DNA from: Calycina herbarum | Taxonomy: Eukaryota; Ascomycota; Leotiomycetes; Helotiales; Pezizellaceae | NCBI GenBank assembly: GCA_001414485.1 | Contig: LLEY01000107.1 | Span: forward strand, 150,195 to 214,194 | Reading direction: 5' to 3' | DNA: 64,000 nt | Shown here: in pieces, positions 32,201 to 41,819 of the stretch | Layout: each line of letters opens with the position of its first letter | How positions within the stretch are numbered: position 1 is the stretch's first letter | Notes under the pieces: model-generated | What the model was told of the DNA's origin: nothing | The model's input: only the letters and a program-made list of their open reading frames with translations | The model's database searches: none | Made by a program: the position numbers and the translations under genes

Positions 32201-33515
32201 ATGCAGTACTGCTTCGTCGAAGGCAGCTTTGCTGACCTTGCGCGCGACCTGGCCGAGTACCTCCACATCACCGCAGAAGTCGAACCCCTCCTCGAGTCGA
32301 ATTCCAAAGATGAGGTTCTTAAGAAACTCGTGACGGCTTCCGCTGGACTCAACTCCTACCCCGAGAAGGAATTTACGGCCGCCTATAATCTGTTGGTGTA
32401 TTTGGTTATGCAGTCTCCAAATGTCAACATGTTCTTGCCCCGCATGTGCGACAACCTCTCAAAGCCAGTAACCTCCGGCCACGGTACCGGCCTTGCGCTC
32501 AACGTCCTCACCACAATCTTCAACCTCCTGTCTGCCGACAACGAAGTTCGATTCAACGTGTTCCAGTCTATTCTCCGTATCGTCAAGGCTAGCGGATCAT
32601 TCGAGACCCTAAAACCACAATTAAAGAAGTTGGATCAATGGATTGAGGAGTGGGACTTGGATGAGGAAGACCAACGAAAAGTGTTTGGACAACTCGCAGA
32701 TGCAGCAGAAGATGGCAGTGAAGAGGGGTAAGTGCTGCTGGGTTTAAAATAGGTGTGACTCTGCTAAATGATCCTTTGACAGATCGAAGGCTGGCTACCA
32801 ATACGTCCTCAAATCCCTCCGTACTTTTCCAACCGACGAAGTTTCCTCCAAGGAAGCCCAAGATCTCTCTCTCCGCGCTTTGAAGACCGCTCTAGTTTCA
32901 CCCAACCATTTCGACTTCCACGATCTTACCTCCCTCTCCACGATTCAGGCTCTTCAAGACACGCACCCTGAATATTCCGAACTTCTCGAAATATTTTCTG
33001 AAAAGGAACTCGAGGATTACAATGATTTCCGGGACGAGAATGAGGACTGGCTCGAGAAGCAGGACTTGGACAACTCGAAACTCCACCGAAAGATGAGACT
33101 TTTGACACTCGCAAGTGTTGCTGCTAGTACAAACAGCCGAGAGCTCGAATACAAGCGAATTGAGAAGGCGTTACAGATCCCACCTGAGGATGTTGAGAGA
33201 TGGATTATTGATGTTATCATTGCCAAGCTTATTGAGGGAAAGATGTCGCAACAGAGACAGGTTTTCCTCATTCACAGAACGACTTATCGCGTTTTTGGCG
33301 AGAAGCAATGGCGAGAGGTTGCCACAAGACTTGACCAGTGGAGAACAAGCCTGAGAGCTGTCAAGGAGGTTATTAGCCGTGAGAGGCAACAAGCTGAGGC
33401 CCAGAAGGAGAGGGAAGCTCACGAAGTTGAGCGAAAGGTTGCTGGAGCTACTGGAATGGGTGCTGGACGTAGAGTGGGTGGTCGGGATAATATGGTGGAG
33501 ATGGGTACTGATTAA
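32201..33515 (+). CDS. Translation initiation factor 3 subunit M (eIF3m), PCI domain
   Basis: Exons 32201-32727 and 32783-33515, with a 55-nt intron (GTAAGT ... ACAG), encode 419 aa. The N-terminus reads MQYCFVEGSFADLARDLAEY. HEAT-like helices run through FNLLSADNEVRFNVFQSILR. The PCI/winged-helix part has LLTLASVAASTNSRELEYKR, LQIPPEDVERWIIDVIIAKL and IEGKMSQQRQVFLIHRTTYR with VFGEKQWREV, diagnostic for eIF3m. A charged tail (SRERQQAEAQKEREAHEVER) follows. It is a core subunit of the cytoplasmic eIF3 complex that scaffolds 43S pre-initiation complexes. The start is the first in-frame ATG with A at -3. Homologues often have a few more N-terminal residues, so a short upstream exon cannot be excluded. 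Confidence 0.93.
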
Positions 33516-33866
33516 AGCGGTCAGGATAGAAGAATTATGTTTCCCACGAACAAATTTCTTCTGTCATTTCGCTGAATATCGAAAAGCCATTGTTGCCCGG
33601 CGTTAAAGGATGTACACTTGGTTGCATAACATCTGGCAGGATGTAGGGATGAATTCTCTGGTTTTTGAAGAAATGAGCGACATGAGAGTATGTATTCCCT
33701 GGTCGTATAGATACAGAGAATACAATAAATTACAAACAATCAAAACACCTTATTTCTACATACTATGACACAAATGAGAAAGCAGTCGATGCCTTTAGTT
33801 CCACCCCAATCTAATCCCAATCTAACCCATACGTTATGCCCCGTTTCCTAGAAGATGCAAATCCCT
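33516..33866. other. Convergent 3' region
   Basis: 351 bp between the stops of eIF3m (plus) and the UMP/CMP kinase (minus). It presumably contains both 3' UTRs. AATAAATT near 33723 could be a polyadenylation signal for the plus-strand transcript. No gene seen. Confidence 0.5.
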
Positions 33867-34520
33867 CTAAAATTGCTTCCCTAACCTCTCCTCCAACTTC
33901 TCACGCGTCTCCTTGTAAACTTGGTCTGGTGTCTTTGTAGCGACTACCTTGACGACCCGTCCCTGGCTCTCGAAGTAATCCACCACGGGCATACTCGTCT
34001 CAACAAAAGTCCTGAACCTTTTCTTAATGCTCTCAGCGTTATCGTCCGACCTCCCACTCGTCTTCCCCCGATCCAACAATCGTCTCTGCATCTCCTTCTC
34101 CGGACAATCAAAGAACAAGACGAATTTCCCGGGACAAACCGTCTCCTCGAATTTAACCGCCTGATCCATCTGTCTTGGGAAACCATCGATCAGGAATTTG
34201 CCCTTCCCGCTGCCATCTTTTTGAACCTGGTCCTTCATGGCGTTCTCGAGGAGTTGGACGGTTACTTCCATTGGTACGATCTTGCCGTCCCGGATGTATT
34301 CTTTGATTAGGTTGCCGAATTCGGATCCAGGTCGCTCTTGCTCTGCGCGGAGGAGGTCACCAGCGCTGAGATGGGTGAAGTTGTAGTCTCGCACTAGGTT
34401 GGCGCATTGTGTGCCCTTTCCTGCGCCGGGACCGCCGAGGACGAAGAGGACGGTTACTTTGTCGGGGGAGAAGGTTGGGGTGTCTTTTTTGGGAGCTGGG
34501 AGTTGGGAGTTTGGCGCCAT
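33867..34520 (-). CDS. URA6: UMP/CMP kinase (uridylate kinase)
   Basis: A single-exon 217-aa protein, close to the usual length. The P-loop reads FVLGGPGAGKGTQCANLV (about residues 27-44). The NMP-binding part reads FTHLSAGDLLRAEQERPGSE, and GKIVPMEVTVQLLENAM and FLIDGFPRQMDQA (Walker-B-like) follow. The LID has LLDRGKTSGRSDDNAESIKK, and the C-terminal helices end EKLEERLGKQF. It transfers phosphate from ATP to UMP/CMP (and dUMP) in the cytosol and nucleus, feeding pyrimidine nucleotide synthesis. The ATG at 34520 is the first in frame and is preceded by a short non-conserved N-terminus typical of fungal Ura6. It is tandem with the next gene on the same strand, 158 bp apart, and convergent with eIF3m. 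Confidence 0.95.
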   Translation of the reverse strand: MAPNSQLPAPKKDTPTFSPDKVTVLFVLGGPGAGKGTQCANLVRDYNFTHLSAGDLLRAEQERPGSEFGNLIKEYIRDGKIVPMEVTVQLLENAMKDQVQKDGSGKGKFLIDGFPRQMDQAVKFEETVCPGKFVLFFDCPEKEMQRRLLDRGKTSGRSDDNAESIKKRFRTFVETSMPVVDYFESQGRVVKVVATKTPDQVYKETREKLEERLGKQF

Positions 34521-34678
34521 GTCTGTGATGTTGAGTTTGTTTGTTAGTTTTTTGAGGTTTACGGAGAGAGAAATTCATGGCGGGGTGGACTTTGTGCTTG
34601 TGATTCTTGAATGCCAGCCTTCGTCATTGTTGTCTTAAAGCGGCATCTCCCGTCGGAATTCAAGCTTTTAAGCTTCAT

Positions 34679-34966
34679 TCACACTCGAGGCTCAACCCTC
34701 GAAGATAGAAATAATTGAAACGTACCTTTCCGACTATTCACCATCAACGCATAAGCTCCTGATCCCATCAACGTAATTGCAACGAATGGCCATATTTTGA
34801 AAGGACTTTGGCCGGGTGTGGGATTTGGACCCTTTTCTCCAGATGCGTAGCCGCGTCGCGTTGCTGGTGCTCGTAGGTTGCGGATTATGGGAGAGGTGGG
34901 CTTGCAGATGGGGGCAAATTGCTGGCAGACTCTGCGGGAGAGGAGACGGGAGGTTGGATGTGCCAT
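34679..34966 (-). CDS. Small mitochondrial membrane protein, C-terminus uncertain
   Basis: ATG at 34966 opens a 95-aa frame. Residues 1-40 look like a mitochondrial presequence (MAHPTSRLLSRRVCQQFAP, RNLRAPATRRGYASG: Arg-rich, no acids). After a Pro/Gly linker comes one membrane helix (FKIWPFVAITLMGSGAYALMV). At residue 80 the coding strand reads AAAG|GTACGT (donor at 34725). The gene may therefore splice there and end on a short downstream exon, with the final 15 codons here being intron. I could not choose the acceptor with confidence. The size and layout fit a small inner-membrane or assembly-type protein. No specific family is recognised. Confidence 0.65.
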   Translation of the reverse strand: MAHPTSRLLSRRVCQQFAPICKPTSPIIRNLRAPATRRGYASGEKGPNPTPGQSPFKIWPFVAITLMGSGAYALMVNSRKGTFQLFLSSRVEPRV

Positions 34967-36026
34967 TGTGATTTTTGTTTGGGTTGGGAATGGATTGGGA
35001 AGGGGTGAGGAAGTGATGCGTTGACCTTTGGAAATCTTGGCGGCTTAATCTCGGGCGATTTGTTTTTGGTAGCTCAACATACATGACTTTACTCTCCATC
35101 TCAAATTGTTCCAACTTTCTAGTATAATATGAAATTGACCCAGGCGTTCGGAAAATCCAAATTTTGGGCTGATACTTCGGATTATACAAGAAAGTTAGAA
35201 CACCGAGAGCTATTTACTGTCACTTTCATTGTCCATCGCGAGGGGAGCAAGTTTACGAACGGTATTGAAAGAGGAGTTATTATTCATTGATATTTCGATG
35301 TTGGATAGCGGACAATGATACTGGAAAGAGAAACTCCTTTCAATATCTAACTCTTCTTAATGTCTTTTCTCATTTCCCTCCCAGCAATGTTCCTCAGCTC
35401 ATTCGTTTCTTTTATCAACTAAGTTCTTGTCGACTTTGACTCAGAATGCAATTGTTCTCGCAAGGGCTATTTTCTTTGCAGTGGTGTTAGTGTTTACGTC
35501 GCTCGCAGAAGGCAAGCTATGGAGAGGGTATAATTTCTTGAATCCTATGAAGCGAAATTAGAGCACAGGGAATCCAGTCTTTCGGTTCTCCTAAGCTTGT
35601 TCATGCAATTTTGCCTTGAATACGTCTGAAACTACTCGCAGAAAGTAACCGAAATTCAAGTTTGTAAAGCACCACGAATTCTGGAATTCCCTAGTGGAGA
35701 ATTACGAGTCTACCATTGGTGAACAATTGACGGTTCACAAAGAGTTCTTTGAGAAACAAAATTGCCAGGAAACAAAGCGATTGTGCCCTGGATCTCTACT
35801 TTTTTATTGTAGTCAAAGAGCAACAAGCCCGTAGTTTGGGTTTGTTGTTCTTATTGTTACTTGACGGATGGGAATATCAAGTGTCCTGAGAGTTGAACGA
35901 GTTAAAACAGTTTATGCTGTTACTTTATATATTTCCTCTTGATTCTCAAGTGAGAAAGTCTGATTACATTACCCACGAGACTTTCTAGTAGCATCTCCTT
36001 ACAAAACTGTACAACGATTTAGAAAG
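34967..36026. other. Intergenic region, no gene seen
   Basis: 1.06 kb, moderately AT-rich, between the minus-strand small mitochondrial gene and the plus-strand RING-like gene. A weak overlapping minus frame at 34734-35189 is not supported. Confidence 0.6.
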
Positions 36027-37106
36027 ATGTGTTACACAATCAACCTTACTTATGCATGCAATCATGCTAAGGACTTCACGAACCATTGTGATCGTAGAAA
36101 TTGGTTGGCCAATGTACTAGGACACGATGTTCTGCGTGATGTAACAGCATGTCAGAGTTTCTGGGAGTCCGGATTGAGTGTTCCATTCACTTGCTTCCAG
36201 TGTAGCAAGACCGGGAATGTCGGACCAAACGTAGATGAATTCCTTGCTTCGCAGCCAGACTTCGAGACTATCTCTCCTCCTCTAGCAGAGAGATTTGCCT
36301 TATTCTGGCGAGATATTCTTAGTCGCAATCACGTCCAGCAGCTCCAATTCCGTACTGGCAACGAACTTGAATAACCTCTAACATCCTATCGCGCACCAAG
36401 TGATTTGATTACAGATGGGGAATTGGAATGGCTTCAAACTTCCTATCGCTGCCTAGCTCTCTCAATCCGAACCCTCGTCGCTCGTCGAGCTGAACCCCAC
36501 TCGACCGAGGAATTTGCAGACCTCCAAGAGGAGTATGACAAGTATGTGAAAGCCATGGAATTCCTACATTCCATGCTAGAGATCATGCTTGTGCGAAGAG
36601 AAACCTATCGGATGCGATCATCGTTGGTTCTGGAGGTAATCTCTACTTCCTCTACTCCTACCCCTCGTCGTTCAAACTCCGTGGATCCTACGCTGCTTCT
36701 TGCAGAGCTTAGTCCAGAGGACATCCAAAAGATTTCCAGGGAAGAGCCGTACAAATGTCCAATTTGTACCAGCACTGTCGGCCAACCCAGTCTTTCGGAC
36801 TCAGGGAAACCAGTGCCAGCGGAAGAATATGCTCGTGTACCCTGTCCTTTTGGGCACGTCTTTGGGCGAGTTTGTATTGAACGGTGGATTAGACAAGAGG
36901 CAAGCCCAGATTGTCCTCTCTGTCGCCACACCTTTCTTCCTGGGCTTCCCGGAAACCGCGAAGGCTCCCCAGACGTTGTTGAAGGGGAAGTAGAATCGGC
37001 ATCTGACAACGAGGATGAAGATGAACCGGCGCTATGGTGGTGGATTTCTATTCTCCGAGGCGACGCCCCCCTTCATGTATTCGTAATACTTGAGGGGTCT
37101 ATCTGA
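36027..37106 (+). CDS. RING-like zinc finger protein (two exons)
   Basis: Two apparent frames join cleanly. Exon 1 is 36027-36351 (donor GTACTG). Exon 2 is 36415-37106, after acceptor TTGATTACAG. The 63-nt intron has phase 1, giving 338 aa. The second frame lacks its own upstream ATG, which supports joining. The N-terminus MCYTINLTYACNHAKDFTNH with CDRRNW and CFQCSK holds Cys/His pairs seen in many fungal RING-associated proteins. The C-terminal domain has YKCPICTSTVG, then VPCPFGHVFGRVCIERWIRQ and CPLCRHTFLPG. That is a C3HC4/HC-type RING with CPIC, C-x-x-G-H and CPLC. An acidic tail (DNEDEDEP) follows. It probably acts as an E3 ubiquitin ligase, but partners and substrates are unknown. Confidence 0.78.
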
Positions 37107-38419
37107 GCCTTTTACTTGCAACCTAACTCAACCCCTCAACCCCCTTAGCTAATTTAAAATCAGTTGGCTAATTCAAATTTACATACACAATATATTATTT
37201 TGCAAAAGACATCAAAGGACCCAAGTTTCCGAAGTGATTTTTACCTACGTTGAACCTTAAACTACTTGGTTATTTTAGTAGATATATTCTCCAGCATCGA
37301 AACCATCATCTACTCAGAAAAGCCATTTTCTATAAGTAGATAAAAAAGTCCGAGCGATAACCAGGGGGAGTTTTTGAGACAACAATCTACCAGATTTCCA
37401 ATATTTACTTAATCCTGTGAAAACGATAATAGTATTGTAATTCTGGCGTATCATTTCCATCAGTGCCTATGTTCCATTTGTCGTAAGTACTCATGAAATA
37501 TGGATCTTGTGAGAAGTTACTACATTTGAAACCAAGACATCAATTTAGACAACTTTACACAAACCCTCTTTCAGTTAAGTTCTTGCTTTTGGGTTCTGGT
37601 ATGCTTTATTCACCAACTATACAATTGACCAATTCTGTCTAGACATAACCCAAACTCGCTATAATTAACCACCATAGTTTGTTGAAATAATTTAAGTCTT
37701 CTAGAATGTCTAGAATATTTATGTTGAATGAGCGTCATTCAAATAAGTACCGAATATTCTGTACTATTAAAATACTGAAGACTTTAGCTAATGAACTGAA
37801 TTAATCTGATTACTCTAGAATTACATAATGCAATCGCGTATAAAAACATAATATTAACCAGTAGCCAATAACGGTGATTGAATACCAAGAATAGATGTAA
37901 CAAGTTAATACATATGAGGCTAAGCATCGTGTAGCGTATAAACATACATAACAAAAAGTTAACTAATAACCAATGAATGTAAGTCTTTTCAACAATAACT
38001 ACTCTTTTCGCCTCCGCCGCCAAGAACCACTCGGCCCGCGACTCCCTCCTCCTCAACTCGACTGAGTTCTAGCGAAGTTAGCCAATCACCAGTAATAATA
38101 TGTCCTGGCATGGAAGGCTAAAAGAAGAACAGAATGCCAACCTCAAACCTAGTAAGACGAACATCCTACTTCAGAAGTAAAGACAGTTTTATTGAAAAAT
38201 ATTAGCAGTGTATGTTCTGACAAAAAGTAGCTCAAATCGATGCCCAAATAACTCGAGTGACACCGCGTATCTGAATGCCAACAACACCTCGCTCTCGTTC
38301 AAGTAGAAATCCCCGCCCAGTCCTCAAATGTTCAATATCCCCAATATATCATACTCACCGACCAAATAACTCCAACACAATAGATGAGTTTCCCTTCCTA
38401 TTTCTTTCTCCTCTCTCTC
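37107..38419. other. AT-rich intergenic region, no gene seen
   Basis: 1.3 kb of AT-rich sequence. A minus frame at 37784-38056 is hydrophobic but unsupported. No repeat structure stands out. Confidence 0.6.
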
Positions 38420-39183
38420 CTACTCTTCTACTACCGGCAGCTCTGGATTTTCCTCGCACTCCGATACGCGTGATGGTCCCGAACCACCACTCTTTTCACC
38501 GTCTCTGGCTGCTTCTGTATTTACCTCATGTTCAATATCCTCCAAGGCAACGTCTTCGTTTTCCCGCGAGGCCGATGGTGTGGTAAGGTTCTTGGATTCA
38601 ATTCTTTGACTTCGATGGTGGGTAGTGGCGGCGCTTTCCGCAGTGGGGGTAGTTACTGGTCGGTTGATCGGATTCCAACCCGAATATGGACCTTTCATCA
38701 AGTTTAACAATTGTTTAGTCTTAGAATACGTTAGAACTTACGACGAAGTGATACTGGATTTGATCTCCATCCTACTGGTCCAAATGTGTGATGATTGATA
38801 GGTGGCGTATTGGCTGTAACCGCGTGCTCATACTGTGGCTCAATGCTCTGCTCGCCAGAAAGAAGGTGACCAGAGGGAGGAATATTGGATGCAGGAGTTG
38901 GCCCACCAGTAGCGGCCGCAGCAACTTGACCGCCAGTGCCATATCTCGCCAACAACTGGCCTTGGTGATCGTTCCAGTGGGAACGAACCGTGTTTTCGCG
39001 GAAGGTTCTTCTTACTTCAATTCCCCGAGCAACAGCATTTGTGTTCATGAGATCTGCGATTTCAGCCCATCCAAGATCTCCACGAACGACTCTGCTTCGA
39101 GGGTACACCTCCATCAAGAGGGCATCCTCGATATCTGTCCATCGGTGGCGGGCAATGGCTTGTTGTGCTGGTGGTTCAGACAT
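38420..39183 (-). CDS. Myb/SANT-like DNA-binding protein
   Basis: Exons 39183-38742 and 38691-38420, with a 50-nt intron (GTAAGT ... AAAG), give 237 aa. The N-terminal 70 residues form a Myb/SANT-like helix-turn-helix. They read RHRWTDIEDALLMEVYPRSR, then GDLGWAEIADLMNTNAVARG and ENTVRSHWNDHQGQLLARY, with the spaced Trp residues W15, W40 and W70 (approximate numbers). The rest is Pro/Gly/Ser-rich and polar (TGGPTPASNIPPSGHL) and ends in an acidic tail (ECEENPELPVVEE). It is probably nuclear and DNA-binding. No other domain is visible. The paralogue content and target genes are unknown. The AT-rich sequence on both sides gives no functional clue. Confidence 0.72.
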
Positions 39184-40023
39184 GGCGTATATTTGCGAAA
39201 GAGGGCTGTATCTGATATTTGTATTTGTATTGGTGTTTGCGTTTGTGGTGTTGATTGCTGTCAGACCAAAGTCGCAAAAGACAGGTTTGTTATGAAAGAG
39301 GTGTTGAAAGAATCAAATTTGCAGCACCAAATTTCCTCTCATTATATAGTTCCTTTCTTGCTAGGTCCATAACATCTCAATACTTTTATTGAGTGAATAC
39401 TGGCTGGCCTAGGACGGAGATCGGCTTCTATTGTTGCCGACTTTATGGCCTCCTGAGGCTTTCCCCTTTCCACGTCGCTAAACAAGAACTCGGACCCCCT
39501 CTCTCCCACCCTTATGGCTGGTGAATATGATTATCTTCCAACGCTGCATCCCTCGTATGTTATGGAAACTTCTTAGTTTCCTTTTCTTTAGTATTTAAAT
39601 TGAATACATATAGTGTATTTTTGGCTGGTATCGCAATCTCTTTCTAAATACTATATACCGAAATAATCTCTATTTGAAATAATTTTGCCAGAAGGTTTGG
39701 AACAATGGAATTAATTTGTTAAATCTACTTAAAATCTCAGAGATGAGGAACATTAATTATTTAGACTCTGCTCACAAAATCTTATATCTTAGTTCAGTTA
39801 TCCTTCTCTTTCAGTAAAATTTCATATATCAAACATAAACGGAACGACGAATACTGACCTTGATAAAACTGTCAAGTCTACCAAATATTTAGTTCACTCC
39901 GAGTCCTTTGTATAAAATTCAAAAGATCAGACGGTCACTCGTTTTGAATTAACTGACTTACTGACTTCAACGCTCTTGTAAATATGGAAAGCTGGGATTG
40001 GAGCTTTCATAACACCCAGGCGC
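39184..40023. other. AT-rich intergenic region
   Basis: 840 bp. Near the end, 39984-40046 contains a short ATG-led frame (MESWDWSFHNTQALVFQEVS then stop) whose last codons overlap GTGAGT. It could be the first exon of the damaged gene at 40024-40398, but the phase does not join simply. Confidence 0.45.
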
Positions 40024-40398
40024 TTGTTTTTCAGGAAGTCTCGTGAGTATTTTCCTAGTCAAAAATTGTCTTCATGTAAAAAAATGCCTTGTTTGGTTCT
40101 TTCGGAACAACTTGTCCTAGAACCTTTATACCAAAGACTGATTTCTTTGAATCATAAATTGGATGAGCAAGTTTTTCACTGGTTAATCAATATCCAAACA
40201 ATTGTCAAGGAAAACCATCTTGAATGAATCTGGGCAAGGTTGGGTGACCTCTCTATCATGGGCAATCAAGCTCTTCTAGATTTGGAGCTTAGTATCTGCG
40301 AATTACTCTCTTCAAGTCATCCAAGCGCTCTGCATCCCAATTATCTTTCCCTAGCACAGCAATCCGCTAATTCACTTGAAGTAAAACAATGTGATTGA
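40024..40398 (+). pseudogene. Interrupted frame: probable decayed gene
   Basis: One reading frame runs from about 40024 to a stop at 40396, broken by a single in-frame TGA at 40225-40227. Sequence on both sides of the stop looks protein-like. Before it is LVLEPLYQRLISLNHKLDEQ; after it are IWARLGDLSIMGNQALLDLE and LSICELLSSSHPSALHPNYL. TGA is one C-to-T step from CGA, so it fits a RIP-type or random transition. A very short unrecognised intron over the stop is the alternative. No family recognised and no clear start codon. Confidence 0.4.
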
Positions 40399-41414
40399 TA
40401 ACAAGAATAGACCATCTCCTTCAATACCTTCGAAAGCTGCATGTTATTCATACTTCATCCTCATCCCAAACAATCCCAAGCTATTTATTTTAAGCGAATC
40501 ATGTGACCAATTTCACAACCTGTGGTAAAAGGATTCTTTTACCTGTAAGATCTCCCTGGCTGAAGTATTCCTGAAATGAGTCTTAAGGTTGAAAATCCTT
40601 GAATTCCTAGACATACTGTGGCAGTTTGAAATAAATTTCTCATCTGTATTAAGAGCCTTCCCAAATCTTCACGGATCTTTCTCACATTTCTATTCAGGAT
40701 CCCCAAAAGATAATACACAGATACTGCCCTAAAAAGGCACGGAGAGTCGAAAGCAATTTAAGTACAAAATACGCTAACCTCCAAAAAAAAGAAAAAAAGA
40801 CCAAAACCAACCCATTTTTCATCCCCGCGACTTATTCATCGTTCGGGTATATCAAAACAAAGTGATTGACTCGAAGATCTATAAAAATCGGATATGTCTG
40901 TCTCTTCCGTTATCGTTCTTTTCCAAAGAAAGACTAATCCGCTTCGTATTTGAATAGTCATCGATATGTGGCAAAAGAAGAGTTTTTGTTCAGTTAGCAT
41001 CGAATTATTTCATGGTTGTTTCAAAGTTCCAATTATCATCTTCACTTGTCACGACATGAAAACAAACTTAAGTACGGATTCTCGTATTTCAACAACAAAA
41101 TAAAAGAGGGGAATTCTTGAGCCCAGGACGGTCTGGAGCTCAGAGAGACCGCATTGTGTGGATGCACGTATGACCGAAAGAATATAGTACCCAGCAATAT
41201 TCTGGCAGAATATTGTTGAGACTAAAATAAAAAATGTTCTAAAGCCGCCAAGTAAAAGCATCTTGAATGCTTTTCTTTTTTTGATTTGCAGCGTTTTACT
41301 TTTAGGTATGAATCAGGTGTTGAGTAATTCGAAATTATAACGGTTGGGAGGGAGCTTAGTTTCCAAGTACGAGCCGCAATTCATTGGGTTTGTTCAACTT
41401 TGGTCGTACTCCAT
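40399..41414. other. AT-rich intergenic region
   Basis: 1 kb without a recognised feature. A minus frame at 41049-41261 is hydrophobic but has no motif. A poly-purine run occurs at about 40783-40803. Confidence 0.55.
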
Positions 41415-41819
41415 TCAATTTTGAATGGTAGTAACATCATGTTGCATGTTGGTGTTTGTAGTCGTTGATATGTCATGATCTGTTTTAGTAGACGTGATTG
41501 TAGTATTCTGCCATGCTGTCTCGACGACATTATCAGTGTGAATGGTGTTCGGTGAGGGTACTTGTTGCAGTGGTTGTGCTCAGGAGACGTTGTTGATGGT
41601 TTTGGTCACGGTTTGGACTTGGGTTTCCGTTACTGTGCTTACTTCTGGGATAGGTAAGTAGGGAATTTTTGACATGATTTTGGGGAAGAAGCTTATGGGC
41701 GGTTGGTGGGGGCCATGGTCAGGTAAAGGGCAATGGTTGGCCTGGACGGCAATATACTGTTGACACAACTGTGAGCAGCTGGAAAGCTAGAAGTAAAATA
41801 TTTTGAGTTTGGAAAGCAT
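41415..41819 (-). pseudogene. Decayed gene for a small secreted Thr-rich protein
   Basis: On the minus strand one frame of 135 codons starts with ATG at 41819 and ends with TGA at 41417-41415. It contains two premature stops, a TAG at codon 11 and a TGA about 80 codons in. The pieces look like real protein: MLSKLKIFYF, then LSSCSQLCQQYIAVQANHCP, EVSTVTETQVQTVTKTINNV, and after the second stop VETAWQNTTITSTKTDHDIS and TTTNTNMQHDVTTIQN. A signal-peptide-like start plus Thr/Val repeats (TVT.T, VTKT) is typical of fungal wall or secreted proteins. Both stops can arise by C-to-T transitions (CAG, CGA). Family unknown. Confidence 0.45.

Noticed and set aside
31909..32235. 108-codon plus frame with a GCC tandem upstream of eIF3m
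   Set aside because: Out of phase with eIF3m, no motif, and consistent with a 5' leader.
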